A stretch of DNA of 64,000 nucleotides from Pycnococcus provasolii (taxonomy: Eukaryota > Chlorophyta > Pseudoscourfieldiophyceae > Pseudoscourfieldiales): NCBI GenBank assembly GCA_049487715.1, contig CP150575.1, positions 496,001 to 560,000 of the forward strand, given 5' to 3'. Below the pieces are notes generated by a model, which did not search any database, was not told where the DNA came from, and saw only the letters and a program-made list of their open reading frames with translations. The position numbers were made by a program, and so were the translations under genes. Positions within the stretch are counted from its first letter, which is position 1. Every line of letters begins with the position of its first letter. Shown here piece by piece: positions 48,325-58,000 of this stretch.

Positions 48325-49476
48325 ATGCCGCCGAGCTTGCGTCCCTGCGCGTCGCGCCTCCGCTTCGGCACGCTCGACGCGCGTCGGCGGTTGTGGAGGA
48401 GTCTTGATCCTTGTGTGACCCGGGCCTCCTCCCCCACAACCTCGCCAGGGGGCGGCGGCACGGTTCCTCTTGACATCCAGCAGCAGCTGCGCCAGCTCGT
48501 GGGTCACGACGCGGCAGAGCAGCTCGTGCACGAGGCGGAGACGACCTACGGGCCGGGAGGTACGAACGAGGCAGCGGCAGCCGTGTCATACATCGAGGAG
48601 GCAGACCTCGACGAGGAGCAGCTGGACCAGTACGAGCGCGCGGCGCGGAGGGTGCGCGACAAGGATGGCAAGCAGGTGTGGGACGTGCTCGCGGAGTCGG
48701 AACGCGAGAAGTACGAGCAGAATGTAAGGCACGTCGCGGAGACGGAGGAGGCGAAGAACGACCTCGTCGCGCTCTTCGCAGCTCTTAACGGGCGAGCAGC
48801 TGGCATGTCCGCCACGGAGGCGGCGGAGCGCGTGCTTGATGCGCTGCGTCGCGAGGGGCGGCTGACGGAGACGCTCGTGGCGGTTTGCCAGGACCGCGTC
48901 GAGCTTGCGAGAGAGCAGGAGGAGGATGAGGAGGTGCTCGAAAGTTTGGAGAATGTGCTGCTTCGCCTCAAGTACGAGCTGCAGCGCGACCAGGCTACGC
49001 CCGCGCTGCGTCTTCTCGACGACGTGATGAGGGTGCTTGCGGAGAATGAGCGTGTCGGACGCCACGGCGCTGCGTCCGTCGAACCCGCCGCGCTGAACTA
49101 CGTGCGCTCGAAGCTTGCGCGTGCGTTCGGCAGCGCGGACGTGCTAACAAGCTCGGGTCACGACTACGAGACGGACGCGCTGACGTACGCCGTGACGCTG
49201 GGCTACGGCGGCGGCGCCACGAACGGTGCCGCGCAAGACGCTGCGGACAGCTTTTTGCTAACACGCGAGGAATTTGTTGCTGAATGCGAAACTCTACTGC
49301 GCGACGTGGGTATGCGCGACCTGGAGGCTCATCGCGAGGCTGAGGAGCTCGAGGAGCTGTCCCCGTACTCGTCACGTGCTTCGTCAGGCAGCCGCATATC
49401 GGACGCCGACTGGGCGGAGAGGAAGGCTGCGGTGGACCGCGTTCGTTTGGTCATGGACATTGCGCGGAGCTTGTAG
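48325..49476 (+). CDS. Helical protein with organelle-type N-terminus, unknown
   Basis: This is 383 residues from ATG 48325. The first about 35 residues (MPPSLRPCASRLRFGTLDAR) are basic with Ser/Thr and no acids, consistent with import into plastid or mitochondrion. The rest is acidic and almost fully helical: QQQLRQLVGHDAAEQLVHEA, ARRVRDKDGKQVWDVLAESE, LARAFGSADVLTSSGHDY and, at the end, a DWAERKAAVDRVRLVMDI helix. LENVLLRLKYELQRDQATPA is a likely conserved block. I see no catalytic motif. It may be a plant/algal-specific organelle protein. Confidence 0.7.
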   Translation: MPPSLRPCASRLRFGTLDARRRLWRSLDPCVTRASSPTTSPGGGGTVPLDIQQQLRQLVGHDAAEQLVHEAETTYGPGGTNEAAAAVSYIEEADLDEEQLDQYERAARRVRDKDGKQVWDVLAESEREKYEQNVRHVAETEEAKNDLVALFAALNGRAAGMSATEAAERVLDALRREGRLTETLVAVCQDRVELAREQEEDEEVLESLENVLLRLKYELQRDQATPALRLLDDVMRVLAENERVGRHGAASVEPAALNYVRSKLARAFGSADVLTSSGHDYETDALTYAVTLGYGGGATNGAAQDAADSFLLTREEFVAECETLLRDVGMRDLEAHREAEELEELSPYSSRASSGSRISDADWAERKAAVDRVRLVMDIARSL

Positions 49477-49658
49477 CAAATTTTGAATTGTTTGTGCCGA
49501 AAAGTTCGTTCGTCGAGTCGGGTGTGACACGTAGGGGTGGGGTGGGGTGGATGGCGTTGAAGTAGAACATTTGTTGTTCAGCAATCATTTACGTTAGAAA
49601 TACGTTGGTTGTTTGGTGGTGTGCTGCTCATGTTACATTTGAATGCACAGACCAAGGT

Positions 49659-49880
49659 CTATGCGACACTCTCTACTTCAAGTTTGGTAATGTTTCTTCG
49701 CGCGACGAGAACGGTGCCCATGCTTTTGTGAAGTGAGGTTGCGTGCGCGAGTACGATATTTCCCACCTTGTCTATGCACATGAACGTCCCCTCGACGGTT
49801 CGTTTGTCGACGAGAGTGACCTGCACGCGCCGTCCAACGACGCCCTTCGACACCTGCGCCTTCGCGTCCGCGTTCGCCAT
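49659..49880 (-). CDS. LSm-domain protein, NAA38-like NatC subunit
   Basis: This is 73 residues from ATG 49880, essentially one Sm fold: RRVQVTLVDKRTVEGTFMCI as Sm1 and GTVLVARRNITKLEVE as Sm2. The sequence FMCIDKVGNIVLAHA resembles the LSMD1/NAA38 branch, the auxiliary subunit of the NatC N-terminal acetyltransferase, more than canonical LSm1-8. The protein lacks the RNA-contacting RG dipeptide at the end of Sm2. NatC would acetylate Met-hydrophobic N-termini co-translationally. An orphan LSm is the alternative. Confidence 0.75.
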   Translation of the reverse strand: MANADAKAQVSKGVVGRRVQVTLVDKRTVEGTFMCIDKVGNIVLAHATSLHKSMGTVLVARRNITKLEVESVA

Positions 49881-50060
49881 CGCGGTTAGCTTGTTGTATT
49901 GCGTGTGAGAGCTGTGTGAGAACCACCCGGTGAGGGGCGGCGGAAGAGGAAGAGGCGGGGAGGAGAAGGGGAGAACGGATAAGGGTCAAGGAGGAGGAAA
50001 CAAGGGGTTAGTAGTAGGGGGTACCAGTTTCGGGGTTCATTTCCGCCCGCCTTCGTTCCC

Positions 50061-50105
50061 GGGTTAGGGTTAGGGTTAGGGTTAGGGTTAGGGCTAGGGT
50101 TAGGG
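50061..50105 (+). repeat. Interstitial TTAGGG array
   Basis: About seven TTAGGG units, one variant CTAGGG, placed 181 bp upstream of the NAA38-like start at 49880. The rest of the gap to 50436 holds nothing I can name. Confidence 0.9.
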
Positions 50106-50436
50106 AAACCACACGGACGGGTTGTCTCTTGCTTTTGTCGTGACCTGTGTGTGTGTGACTCCCTTGCACAGTTTTGCACAGTTGCACTTGCACTTCCAAG
50201 GGTCCCGAAGTCCTGCGAGTGAGTGACCGGTCAGCTCGTGATCATGGACGACTGACTGACCAGTGCACTCCATGCAAAAAGGAACAACTTGTTTGAGGCA
50301 CTCCATTACTCATTGAGGGAGCTTCTAGCTGTTTCTTCTCAGATCCTTCTTCTCAAAACCCGTGTTGCACCCATCCATCGATCTTGAACGTACGTGTAGT
50401 AATATTAGGCCGCTAAACGACTCGGTCAAGTTGCGC

Positions 50437-51049
50437 CTATTTCCCACCCGTAAGCATCTTCTTGGTGTGACCATACTCCTGGCAAAGAGCGCACGGGTCA
50501 CAGCACGCGTGCGTGCAGAAGTCTCCCATGCCTCCGCCCGGAATGCCGTACTTGCTGCGCACGTTCGAGCGGATGGTGCACTGTTGTGTGAGGTGTGGTG
50601 GTGCGAAGAAGGGAAAGTGAGCCGCACGTCGTTCACAAGCCTCACGTCGTTGTGTAAGCGATCGTGACGTACCGCATAGCAAGCGCCCAAACCCATGCCG
50701 GACGCGATGAAGTAAATCATGCACGGGCCGCCCATGCCGTCGCAGGGCTCAGCCACCTGGTTCGTGGTCGCCATCTGTGTGTGTGTGTGCGTGGGCCATC
50801 CGCTGTGAGTTGCGAAAGTGGTTAAGGTTAGGGTAATCACCCTAAGCGAACGGCGCGCCAATCGCGCCGAGGACCCGCCGAGGACACAAAGGTGTGAGTA
50901 AGCTCCCTCTCTTTGTGAGCGTCGGTACGTACCTTGTCAACAGCGCCAAGAATTATGCAGGGGCAGCAGGCGGCGGCGGCGCACACCGTCGTGTCTCCGT
51001 CACCGCAGCTGAAGAGGTCGACCTTCCATTCGCCGCCTTGGACCGCCAT
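50437..51049 (-). CDS. PLAC8-family Cys-rich membrane protein, three exons
   Basis: Exons are 51049-50933, 50774-50673 and 50580-50437, all joined in phase 0, with GTACGT donors and CACAG/AACAG acceptors; 120 residues result. The family signature is complete: GEWKVDLFSCGDGDTTVC, CCPCIILG, a central hydrophobic helix (MIYFIASGMGLGACYA), RSNVRSKYGIPGGGMGDFCT and HACCDPCALCQEYGHTKKM. Relatives in plants (PCR/FW2.2) affect heavy-metal export and cell number; animal members include PLAC8. Plasma-membrane location is expected. Intron 1 (158 bases) includes ACCCTAACCTTAACC near its 3' part. Confidence 0.9.
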
Positions 51050-52462
51050 TGTAGTGTTCGGTGCAGGAGTGTGCTGAGGGGGTAGTGTGAGGCCCGCTAC
51101 AGATTGGACCTTGCAAGGTTATCTCCGCGTGAACCGGTATCTTTTAACAGGTGAAGGGGGCCCCGCCTTGTCCTTGTCAGCTTGTCCTTGTCGGGGAGGG
51201 GGGGTCCCGGGTCACAGTCATTTCTCCGCGCGATGATGAGCAAGGAAACAGGAAGAACTTATTTTAGCTTGGGAGTTTGGGCACAGCACGGCAGCTGGTA
51301 ACGATGTGGCGCATGCGATGTCGCGTCATCCCATGCAATCAGCTTGGACTCCCATCCATCGTCACCGTCCGATGTGACATCATCCTATCATCCTAATATC
51401 CTACATATCATCCTATCATCATGCCAGGTGATGTGGTCGCGTGACTCAAGTGACTCATCCCCTCCCCCTTCCAGACTTCTCCTCCTCCCCTCTCCCGCTC
51501 CGGCCGCCTCCCTCCCTTCAGTCCTTCTCCCGCACTCGTGCCAGGGCTCGCTCGCTTGTCATGGCCGCTTCTCACGCACGCTCTCGTTTGAGAGAGTCTT
51601 AACTCTGGGTTGTTGAGATAGCTCGCAGGAGGCAAGTATTTGGCAAGGGCCAAGGGGAGCTAGGTGTCAACTTCGGGACCATAAATAATTATGAAACGGA
51701 ATTAAATTGGGGTCATGCCGATCACGTACTTTGTATCGTGGCGCCGCGTGTTGTAACTTGTAAGCACAAGCAGTGTAATTGTGTAAACACGTGCTAAAAA
51801 CTCCGAAAATACAAGGTCTCAAAGCTCTCAATCGGCTTGCATATCCTCCTGCAGCGCATTTGACGCAGCGCTGTCGCGGTGAACGTCAACATTACACAGC
51901 TCAAGCCACTTCGCGAAGCGTGCGGAGGAATTGGGAGCGGCAAATCCGGTGCCCAATGCCCACGAGCTTTGGCAAAGCAAGGCTTGCCTCGTCGAGTGCG
52001 TCGTATGCCGCCCTCGCGCGGTCTGGAAGAAGGCTCGGAGGCTGTGTGACCGCAAGGCTGGCACCGAGCGAGGCCTTGCTTGCGAGCCAGACAGACGCCT
52101 CGCCTCCGTCGTCGCGTCCTGCCTGAGTGGGTTGTAAGCCAACCAAACGTCAGGTGGGTTCTGTCAATTCGAACGCACCTCACACGCAAGCTCGAGCAGA
52201 ATTTCGATGTTTACACGTGAGGCACTCCCACACCGAAACAGCCTCTCAGTGCCTCAACCAGCTATCCAGCTTGGCAAGCAACGCCAACGAAAAACGCCCT
52301 AATAATACAACCTTCGAAAGCGTCGGCGCCGTTTACAAACGCGCTGTGAGCGATGCCAACGAATGGACTGGACTGTAATCATGAGTGGTGTGGATCGACA
52401 ACCGCTGGAAGAAGTAATGTACACTCCATTACTGAACGAGCAATCTTAGCCTCTCACCACGG
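51050..52462. other. Mostly gene-free 1.4 kb; possible remnant coding at 51828-52146
   Basis: 51360-51430 has repeated CATCCTATCAT units. On the minus strand, 51828-52146 has coding-like composition in two overlapping frames: one ends DEASLALPKLVGIGHRICRS then a stop at 51901, the other ends FAKWLELCNVDVHRD with a stop at 51828. Neither has a convincing start. It may be an exon set I cannot resolve or a decayed gene. Confidence 0.35.
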
Positions 52463-52966
52463 TTAGTTTCCCGCGCCGGCGCCCGCGGCGTCAACGGCAG
52501 ATGCGCCGCCGTCCTCGTCCCAGGAGTTCTCAACCACCTCGCGAACGCGGCGCACGTACTCGCCCATGTTCTCCGCAAACAGACGCGCCGCCTCAGAGTT
52601 TGCTGGCGAGTTGGGATTCGGGTCGTTCAGCAGGCTCTGTATCGACGTCAGCACGGCGGCAATGTCGTACACGGGCGACCACTGGTTCTGCAGGATGTCG
52701 AGGCAGATGGCGCCATCGTTGTATATGTTCGGGTGGAACATGCGCGACACGAACCGCACGACGGGCGCCTTGTTCGGGTAGTCTTCGCTGAACGTGATGG
52801 TGAGGCGGAACGTGCCACCGTCCCACGGCGTGTCGTCCGGCCCGAAGATGACGGCGTTCCAGAGCAGGATGTTGTCCTCGCGGGGGCAGCCCGAAATTCC
52901 CGCGGGAGGGTCCGTCTGCAGGCGGCGGAAGTCGCGCATCAGGCGCTTGCGCGCGGGCGTGCTCAT
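52463..52966 (-). CDS. RAD6: Ubiquitin-conjugating enzyme E2, Rad6/UBC2
   Basis: This is 167 residues from ATG 52966 ([20 protein letters not shown]), very close to yeast Rad6 and plant UBC1/2. The HPN motif in [14 protein letters not shown], the active Cys in [14 protein letters not shown] near residue 88 and the end block [20 protein letters not shown] are intact. After the core, a short tail with DEDGG then Ala/Gly recalls the acidic Rad6 tail. With E3s of the Bre1 and Rad18 types it ubiquitinates histone H2B and PCNA. Upstream (53099-53136) lies a CCCTAA array, 133 bp from the ATG. Confidence 0.95.
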   Translation of the reverse strand: MSTPARKRLMRDFRRLQTDPPAGISGCPREDNILLWNAVIFGPDDTPWDGGTFRLTITFSEDYPNKAPVVRFVSRMFHPNIYNDGAICLDILQNQWSPVYDIAAVLTSIQSLLNDPNPNSPANSEAARLFAENMGEYVRRVREVVENSWDEDGGASAVDAAGAGAGN

Positions 52967-53098
52967 CGCCAACACCCACCAAGAGCGAAGATGAAGATGA
53001 AGGGAAGAACGAGCGCAAAAAGGAAAGGAGAGGCGAAGGAGAGGAAAGGAGAGGCGAAGGAGAGGAGGGGAGGGGACCACGGCGCGGGAACGGAACGA

Positions 53099-53136
53099 TA
53101 ACCCTAACCCTAACCCTAACACCCTAACCCTAACAC
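53099..53136 (-). repeat. Interstitial CCCTAA array upstream of Rad6
   Basis: Five CCCTAA units with two CACCCTAA interruptions. Relative to the gene it reads TTAGGG. A GGAGAGGCGAA repeat lies between it and the start (53025-53065). Confidence 0.9.
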
Positions 53137-53397
53137 CCGAACCCCTACTCATAGTCTACGAGATGGAGATCCGGGAGCCCATTCTTTAGACTAACCGTGT
53201 GTCATAATAACAGCATACTGGTACTGTAACACTTACTGTATGCTTTCTTTCCTAATCTTGAGTCTTTTCTTCCTTCGTCCCCGGCCAGCCCAGCCAGCCT
53301 GCTGATGACAAGTGATAACTTACCCACTTCCTTTCCGTCCGTCCGTCCGTCAGTCCGTCCGTCCGTCCCACGATACGCTACGCGATGTGTTGTGCGC

Positions 53398-54720
53398 TTA
53401 AGCCGCCAGCGCAGCAACCGCCAACGCGGCAACGCCAACGAGCGACGATGGCGTGAAGGCGCCGCTCTTGTCCGGAGCCTTGGTCGTCGTGGCCGTCTTG
53501 GCCGGAGCCTTGGTCGTCGCCACCGCAGGCGCCGGAGCCTTGGTCGTCGTCGTCGCAGGCGCCGGAGCCTTGGTCGTCGTCGTCGCAGGCGCCGGAGCCT
53601 TGGTCGTCGTCGTCGTCGGCGCTGCTGGCGTTGGTGTTGCCTCCGCCGGCGCTTGATCAATAGCCACCTTGGGCTTCTCGATGCCTGTGAAGCCGGTAAT
53701 GCCGGCCGCCTCCAAGTCCGCCTTAAACGAGCCATCCTTGGCAGCCTCAGTCAACCTGTCGTTGACATCCTTGGCATCCTTGGCATCCTTCACAGCCACC
53801 TTGAAGGTAACCTTAAGGTTAGTAGCCGTAAGAGAACGACGCTCCGACGACGCGGCAACCTCCTCAACCTTCACATCCTTGATATCCTCCTTGCTGACAC
53901 CCATCGTTTTCGCCGTCGCGATGGCGAACTTATTCGCGTCAAACTGGTCCTTGGTCATGCCCGCAAGCACTACCGACGCGTCGATCGGAATCAGAACTTC
54001 GTCAGGTCCGTCGTCAGGTATGTCAGGAATCGGCGCGCCGGTGGCGCAGGCGCTGAGCACAGCCACCATGATCCCTTGATCACTTTCCGGAAGCATCGGC
54101 TTACCTTCCGTATCCTTGAAGTCGAGCTTCGAGTCCACTAAGAGCGTCAGGCACTCTTTCGTGACGCCAGCCGCCTCGATTTTCTCGCACGTCGGCTGTC
54201 CCTGCTCTTTGTTGGCGTATTCGGCGAACTTCGTCACACAGGGTGTTCCAGCTGAGTCCTTGACATCGCACGTCGCGGGATAAGTCGTGCAATCAAAATC
54301 TCCACTCGGAGCCGCCGTAGTGGACGTCGTGTTCGTGGCCGTAGGAGCCGCCGTCGTGGCAGCCGCCGCCGTCGTGGGAGCCGCCGCCGTCGTGGGAGCC
54401 GCCGCCGTGTCCGTCGTGCAGTTGGTCGCCATGGCTTTTTGCGCCATATGAATAACTTTCGCAATAATTTCGGTGCTCTCGGGGCACGGTTCAAAGTTGG
54501 CGAAGATCGCCGGGCAAGGCGTGTTGCACACGTTCTTTTCCAACCACTCCTTCTCTGGGTAAGTTCCCGATTCCGCCAATGGCGTCAGTTCGGCCAAGTG
54601 CTGGGCCATTGTTTGGATGCAACTTGGATCGATACCAGCGACGCTGGTAGGGCACGGGTCGAGTGCATACGCGGTGGAGCACGAGAGCGCCACTGCGGCA
54701 GCAACGAGCGTCTTGATCAT
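53398..54720 (-). CDS. Secreted, probably GPI-anchored Thr/Ala-rich protein
   Basis: This is 440 residues from ATG 54720. The signal peptide is clear (MIKTLVAAAVALSCSTAYAL). Two Cys-containing modules follow (DPCPTSVAGIDPSCIQTM and FDCTTYPATCDVKDSAGTPC), separated by an AAPTTAAA mucin-like linker. A compact domain comes next (VVLAGMTKDQFDANKFAIA, with KVTFKVAVKDAKDAKDVND), then four TTTTKAPAPA-type repeats and a hydrophobic C-tail (TPSSLVGVAALAVAALAA) after DKSGAF, typical of GPI attachment. It is likely an O-glycosylated cell-surface protein of the alga. No enzyme motif is seen. Confidence 0.8.
   Translation of the reverse strand: MIKTLVAAAVALSCSTAYALDPCPTSVAGIDPSCIQTMAQHLAELTPLAESGTYPEKEWLEKNVCNTPCPAIFANFEPCPESTEIIAKVIHMAQKAMATNCTTDTAAAPTTAAAPTTAAAATTAAPTATNTTSTTAAPSGDFDCTTYPATCDVKDSAGTPCVTKFAEYANKEQGQPTCEKIEAAGVTKECLTLLVDSKLDFKDTEGKPMLPESDQGIMVAVLSACATGAPIPDIPDDGPDEVLIPIDASVVLAGMTKDQFDANKFAIATAKTMGVSKEDIKDVKVEEVAASSERRSLTATNLKVTFKVAVKDAKDAKDVNDRLTEAAKDGSFKADLEAAGITGFTGIEKPKVAIDQAPAEATPTPAAPTTTTTKAPAPATTTTKAPAPATTTTKAPAPAVATTKAPAKTATTTKAPDKSGAFTPSSLVGVAALAVAALAA
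53455..53640 (-). repeat. Tandem repeat coding KAPAPA-Thr units
   Basis: 30-base units (GGCGCCGGAGCCTTGGTCGT on the plus strand) repeat four to five times with small changes. They encode the Thr/Lys/Ala/Pro stalk of the surface protein. Confidence 0.9.
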
Positions 54721-55649
54721 CGTCTTTCTTTGTTTCCGATGTGGTTGTGGAGAGCGGAGGGCGCCGGCGTGTTCGGAAGTCGGGACCGGTCGGGGAGGAG
54801 GCGAGGAGGCGAGGAGGCGGACCGGTGGGGTCAGGCCTCTCCCGTCTACACCGACTACACGAGGCACCGAGGAGGAGCGACCGAGGAGGAGCGACGAAGC
54901 AGAAGGACTGAATTAGGAGCACAGCGGGCCGCTTGGACAGTTGGAGTCAACAACGAACCCAAACGGTACTTATATAAATCGCACACACACAAAAAATCCC
55001 ATTCTAAGTACCCGGGTAGGATAGGGTACCGTCATCAGACCGTAGGAAGGAAAAAATCAATCCGTGCATCCTACGAGGTACCCGGTACAGTAGGTTACCT
55101 TCCTATACCTTCCTGTAGGTTTCCTTCCTACAGGAAATCCCTTGCCCTCTGGGAGGAAACAACGGGAACAATGAATCCCGCGGACGAGAAGGCGTACCCT
55201 GTACCCCCTGGGAGCCTGGCACCTGGGAAGCCTGGGAGCCTGGTTACCGTAGTGGTTATGAAAAGTCTAATGGAGATCCGCCATGGAACGATAATATTGG
55301 CACACACACGCGCGTGCATATGGGACCAAGAAGGGTACTGTACCACTACGATACAAGATTCCCTACCCTACAAGGATGATGGGATTCGCACTTTGGCCGT
55401 TCCGATTTGTCGTTCGGACTCCGGAGGAACAAGGAGCAGAGGAGCAGAGGGGGGAGGTCTGGCGCACCAACCCCTCTACGTAGTGTCTTTTTGCTAGCTG
55501 TTTGGGGACCCATTATTGCTCGTATTTCCATGCCCCCTCTTCCCTTTATCCACTTCCAAGCTGTCGTCTGCTGTGCACCGTCAGGCTCTCTCCCTTTTCC
55601 CTCTCGCCTTTTTGAGATTCGCCTCCCCCTTTTTTGGTCGTTGCTTAGT
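54721..55649. other. Intergenic region with hairpins and GGTACC-type repeats
   Basis: 55000-55140 is rich in GGTACC/CCTACC words. 55110-55136 is a hairpin with 10-bp arms (TTCCTGTAGG / CCTACAGGAA) and a 7-base loop. 55195-55240 repeats GGGAGCCTGG. No gene is supported. Confidence 0.5.
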
Positions 55650-56693
55650 ATGATGTCCGCACGCACACTCTCAAGAATCAACGCGCGCACGTGCAACGCA
55701 CACTCCGCAACCAGCAGGCGCCTCACGTCCACGCGCGCGTCCGCCGATGACGCCTTCGCCAACTACGCGCCCAAGACCGCCTTCCTGTTCCCGGGACAAG
55801 GCGCGCAGTCCGTCGGCATGGCGGGAGCGCTGTGCGAGGAAGTGCCAGCAGCTAAGGCGCTCTTCGACAAGGCGTCCGACATACTCGGGTACGACCTGCT
55901 CGCCGTGTGCACGGAAGGACCGGCGGAGAAGCTTAACACCACCGAGGTGTCGCAGCCAGCGATTTACGTCGCGAGTCTCGCGGCGCTGGAGAAGCTCAAG
56001 GAGACGGATCCGGCAGCGTACGACGCGTGCAACGTCACCGCGGGACTCAGCCTCGGCGAGTACACCGCGCTCACGTTTGCGGGCGCGATCGACTTCGAGG
56101 ACGGCGTGAAGCTCGTCAAGCTGCGCGGCGAGTCGATGCAGAAGGCGGCTGACGCCGTGTCGAGCGGCATGGCGAGCATCATCGGACTGTCGTCGGACAA
56201 GGTGCAGACCATCTGCGATGACGTGTGCAAGGAGCTCGGGGACGACAAGGCTGTGCAGATCGCGAACTACCTCTGCAACGGAAACTACGCCGTGAGCGGA
56301 AGCATTCCCGGCATCGAAAAGGTGCAGGAGGTGGCGAAGCCCAACTACAAGGCGCGCATGGCGGTGCGCCTCGCGGTGGCGGGTGCATTCCACACCGACT
56401 ACATGTCGCCCGCAACGGAGGCGCTCACCGCAGCTCTCGCGGAAACGCCCGTGAGCGCGCCTCGCATTCCCGTGCTCAGCAACGTCGACGCCGAGCCACA
56501 CTCCGACCCGGAGACGATCAAGGCGATCCTCGCGAAGCAGGTGACGAGCCCCGTGAAGTGGGAGAACACCATGCAGACGCTCCTCGACCGTGGACTTGAG
56601 AGCGCGTACGAGATTGGACCTGGCAAGGTGTGCGCTGGCATCATGAAGCGAGTTTCGAAGGAGTTCCCGGCTGTCACGAACGTTGAGGCGTAG
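55650..56693 (+). CDS. MCAT: Malonyl-CoA:ACP transacylase, plastid type
   Basis: This is 347 residues from ATG 55650 (a second ATG follows at once). Residues 1 to about 45 (MMSARTLSRINARTCNAHSA) form a transit peptide. The FabD core is complete: TAFLFPGQGAQSVGMA, catalytic Ser in GLSLGEYTAL near residue 134, RGESMQKAADAVSSGMASII, and His in VAGAFHTDYMSPA near 245. The Gln of LFPGQGAQ and the GPGKV motif near the end are present. The enzyme loads malonate on acyl carrier protein for type II fatty acid synthesis in the plastid. Sequence and length are standard. Confidence 0.95.
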   Translation: MMSARTLSRINARTCNAHSATSRRLTSTRASADDAFANYAPKTAFLFPGQGAQSVGMAGALCEEVPAAKALFDKASDILGYDLLAVCTEGPAEKLNTTEVSQPAIYVASLAALEKLKETDPAAYDACNVTAGLSLGEYTALTFAGAIDFEDGVKLVKLRGESMQKAADAVSSGMASIIGLSSDKVQTICDDVCKELGDDKAVQIANYLCNGNYAVSGSIPGIEKVQEVAKPNYKARMAVRLAVAGAFHTDYMSPATEALTAALAETPVSAPRIPVLSNVDAEPHSDPETIKAILAKQVTSPVKWENTMQTLLDRGLESAYEIGPGKVCAGIMKRVSKEFPAVTNVEA

Positions 56694-56770
56694 ACATGTC
56701 ACGAATTCTTTTTTTTGGGTTCATGACGTAAAAAAAAAATTGAGTTACATCTTTGTTGTTATCGTTCGTT

Positions 56771-57863
56771 TCAATGGCTTGCAATACGACGTAGCTCGGC
56801 ACCTGGATCGTTTCCCGCAACATTCTTGCCATGCTCGACAAGCAAAACGTGAAGCTAATGCAATTGATGTGAGATGTGTGTGTGATGTTAGGGTTGGTAT
56901 CGTACAGTTAGTATCGCTGCTTTACGCAGACAGACCCAAGGCAAGGCGGGCACTTACGTCAAACTTAATATCGTCAGGAATTGCGCTGTTCAGCAGATCG
57001 TACGCTTGCTCGCGAGTTGCGCTCTTAGGTATCCACCTCAGCGCGAGGCTGATTTTCCAAACGTGCGTGTCCACGGGGAAGTCGGCACGACGCAGTGCAA
57101 AGAGAAGCACGCAGCTTATCGTCTTCGGACCCACACCTTTGAACTGCTTGAGGAACGCCTTGATCTTCTCGTCGTCCGGCTCGTCGTGAAGGTATTCGAG
57201 GCTCAGCTCTCCTCCTCGTGTTTCGTAGAGGTAGTTCAATATCACCTGTATGCGCTCAGCCTTCACATCAGCCAGTCCTCCCACACGTATGGCATCGGCG
57301 ACGTTCGCGGCAGATGCCGTTCTCACCGACTCCCAACGAGGATATCTGCGCTTGAGTTCCCTGAAAGCACGAATCGACGTCGCGTCTGTCGTGTTTTGAG
57401 AGAGCATCGTGCGTATGAGTTGGTCTAAAACAGTCACGGGTTCGAGTTGTAAAGCAGCAGCAGCAGAAGAAGATGGCGCCGCCGATAGGTCGCAACCTCC
57501 TCCGTTCAAAGCCGCATCAAGCACGTCGTCGTCAGCGGGCTCAGCCTTGACGACGACGTTGTCAGCCGGCTCAGCCTTGACGACGACGTTGTCAGCCGGC
57601 TCAGCCTTGACGACGACGTTGTCAGCGGGCTCAGCCTTGACTATTTTACTCCTGACCGCTACCGGATGTTTCTTTGCCGGTTCGCCGTAGACGGACGCGA
57701 GGTAGTCGCGCGCGGCGCGGAACACGCACCCTGCTTTGCTGTGAGAAGTCTGCTTTCGCTGAAAGGCTGGCGATTCCGCGGCCTTTCTCTTCTTGGACGC
57801 GGCGATGGTTGGCGTGCCTTTGCCCGCGCTGGCTTGTGGTATGCGTCGCGTGCGTGCGGACAT
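56771..57863 (-). CDS. HhH-GPD DNA glycosylase, Nth-like without Fe-S cluster
   Basis: Exon 1 runs 57863 to 56958 (302 codons). The intron starts GTAAGT, has a perfect ACTAAC branch motif and ends ATTAG. Exon 2 runs 56854 to 56771, adding LHVLLVEHGKNVAGNDPGAE and a short end, to 329 residues. The fold shows LDQLIRTMLSQNTTDATS, the hairpin with lyase Lys in FKGVGPKTIS near 253 and the catalytic Asp in FPVDTHVWKI near 268. The protein should excise oxidised or mismatched bases. The four-Cys iron-sulfur loop of EndoIII is missing. The N-terminus is Lys-rich with four tandem VKAEPAD units. Confidence 0.88.
57531..57644 (-). repeat. 30-base tandem repeat coding VVVKAEPADN
   Basis: Three full units and one partial unit, nearly identical, lie inside the glycosylase gene. 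Each encodes V-K-A-E, a match to the SUMO-acceptor consensus psi-K-x-E. Confidence 0.95.
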
Positions 57864-58000
57864 GCAGGCACAAGTGAGGGGGAGGGGGAGGGGGAAGGGG
57901 AGCCAGACGATTGATTTCCGCGGGAAGGAATCCCGGATCCGGACCCCATTCCCCCTCCCCCGTCCCCTCTCCCGCTCCTTCTCCGGTTCGTTCTTCGCCC

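Noticed and set aside
55671-56702. 343-codon minus-strand frame
   Set aside because: Antisense to malonyl-CoA:ACP transacylase, whose catalytic motifs are intact on the plus strand.
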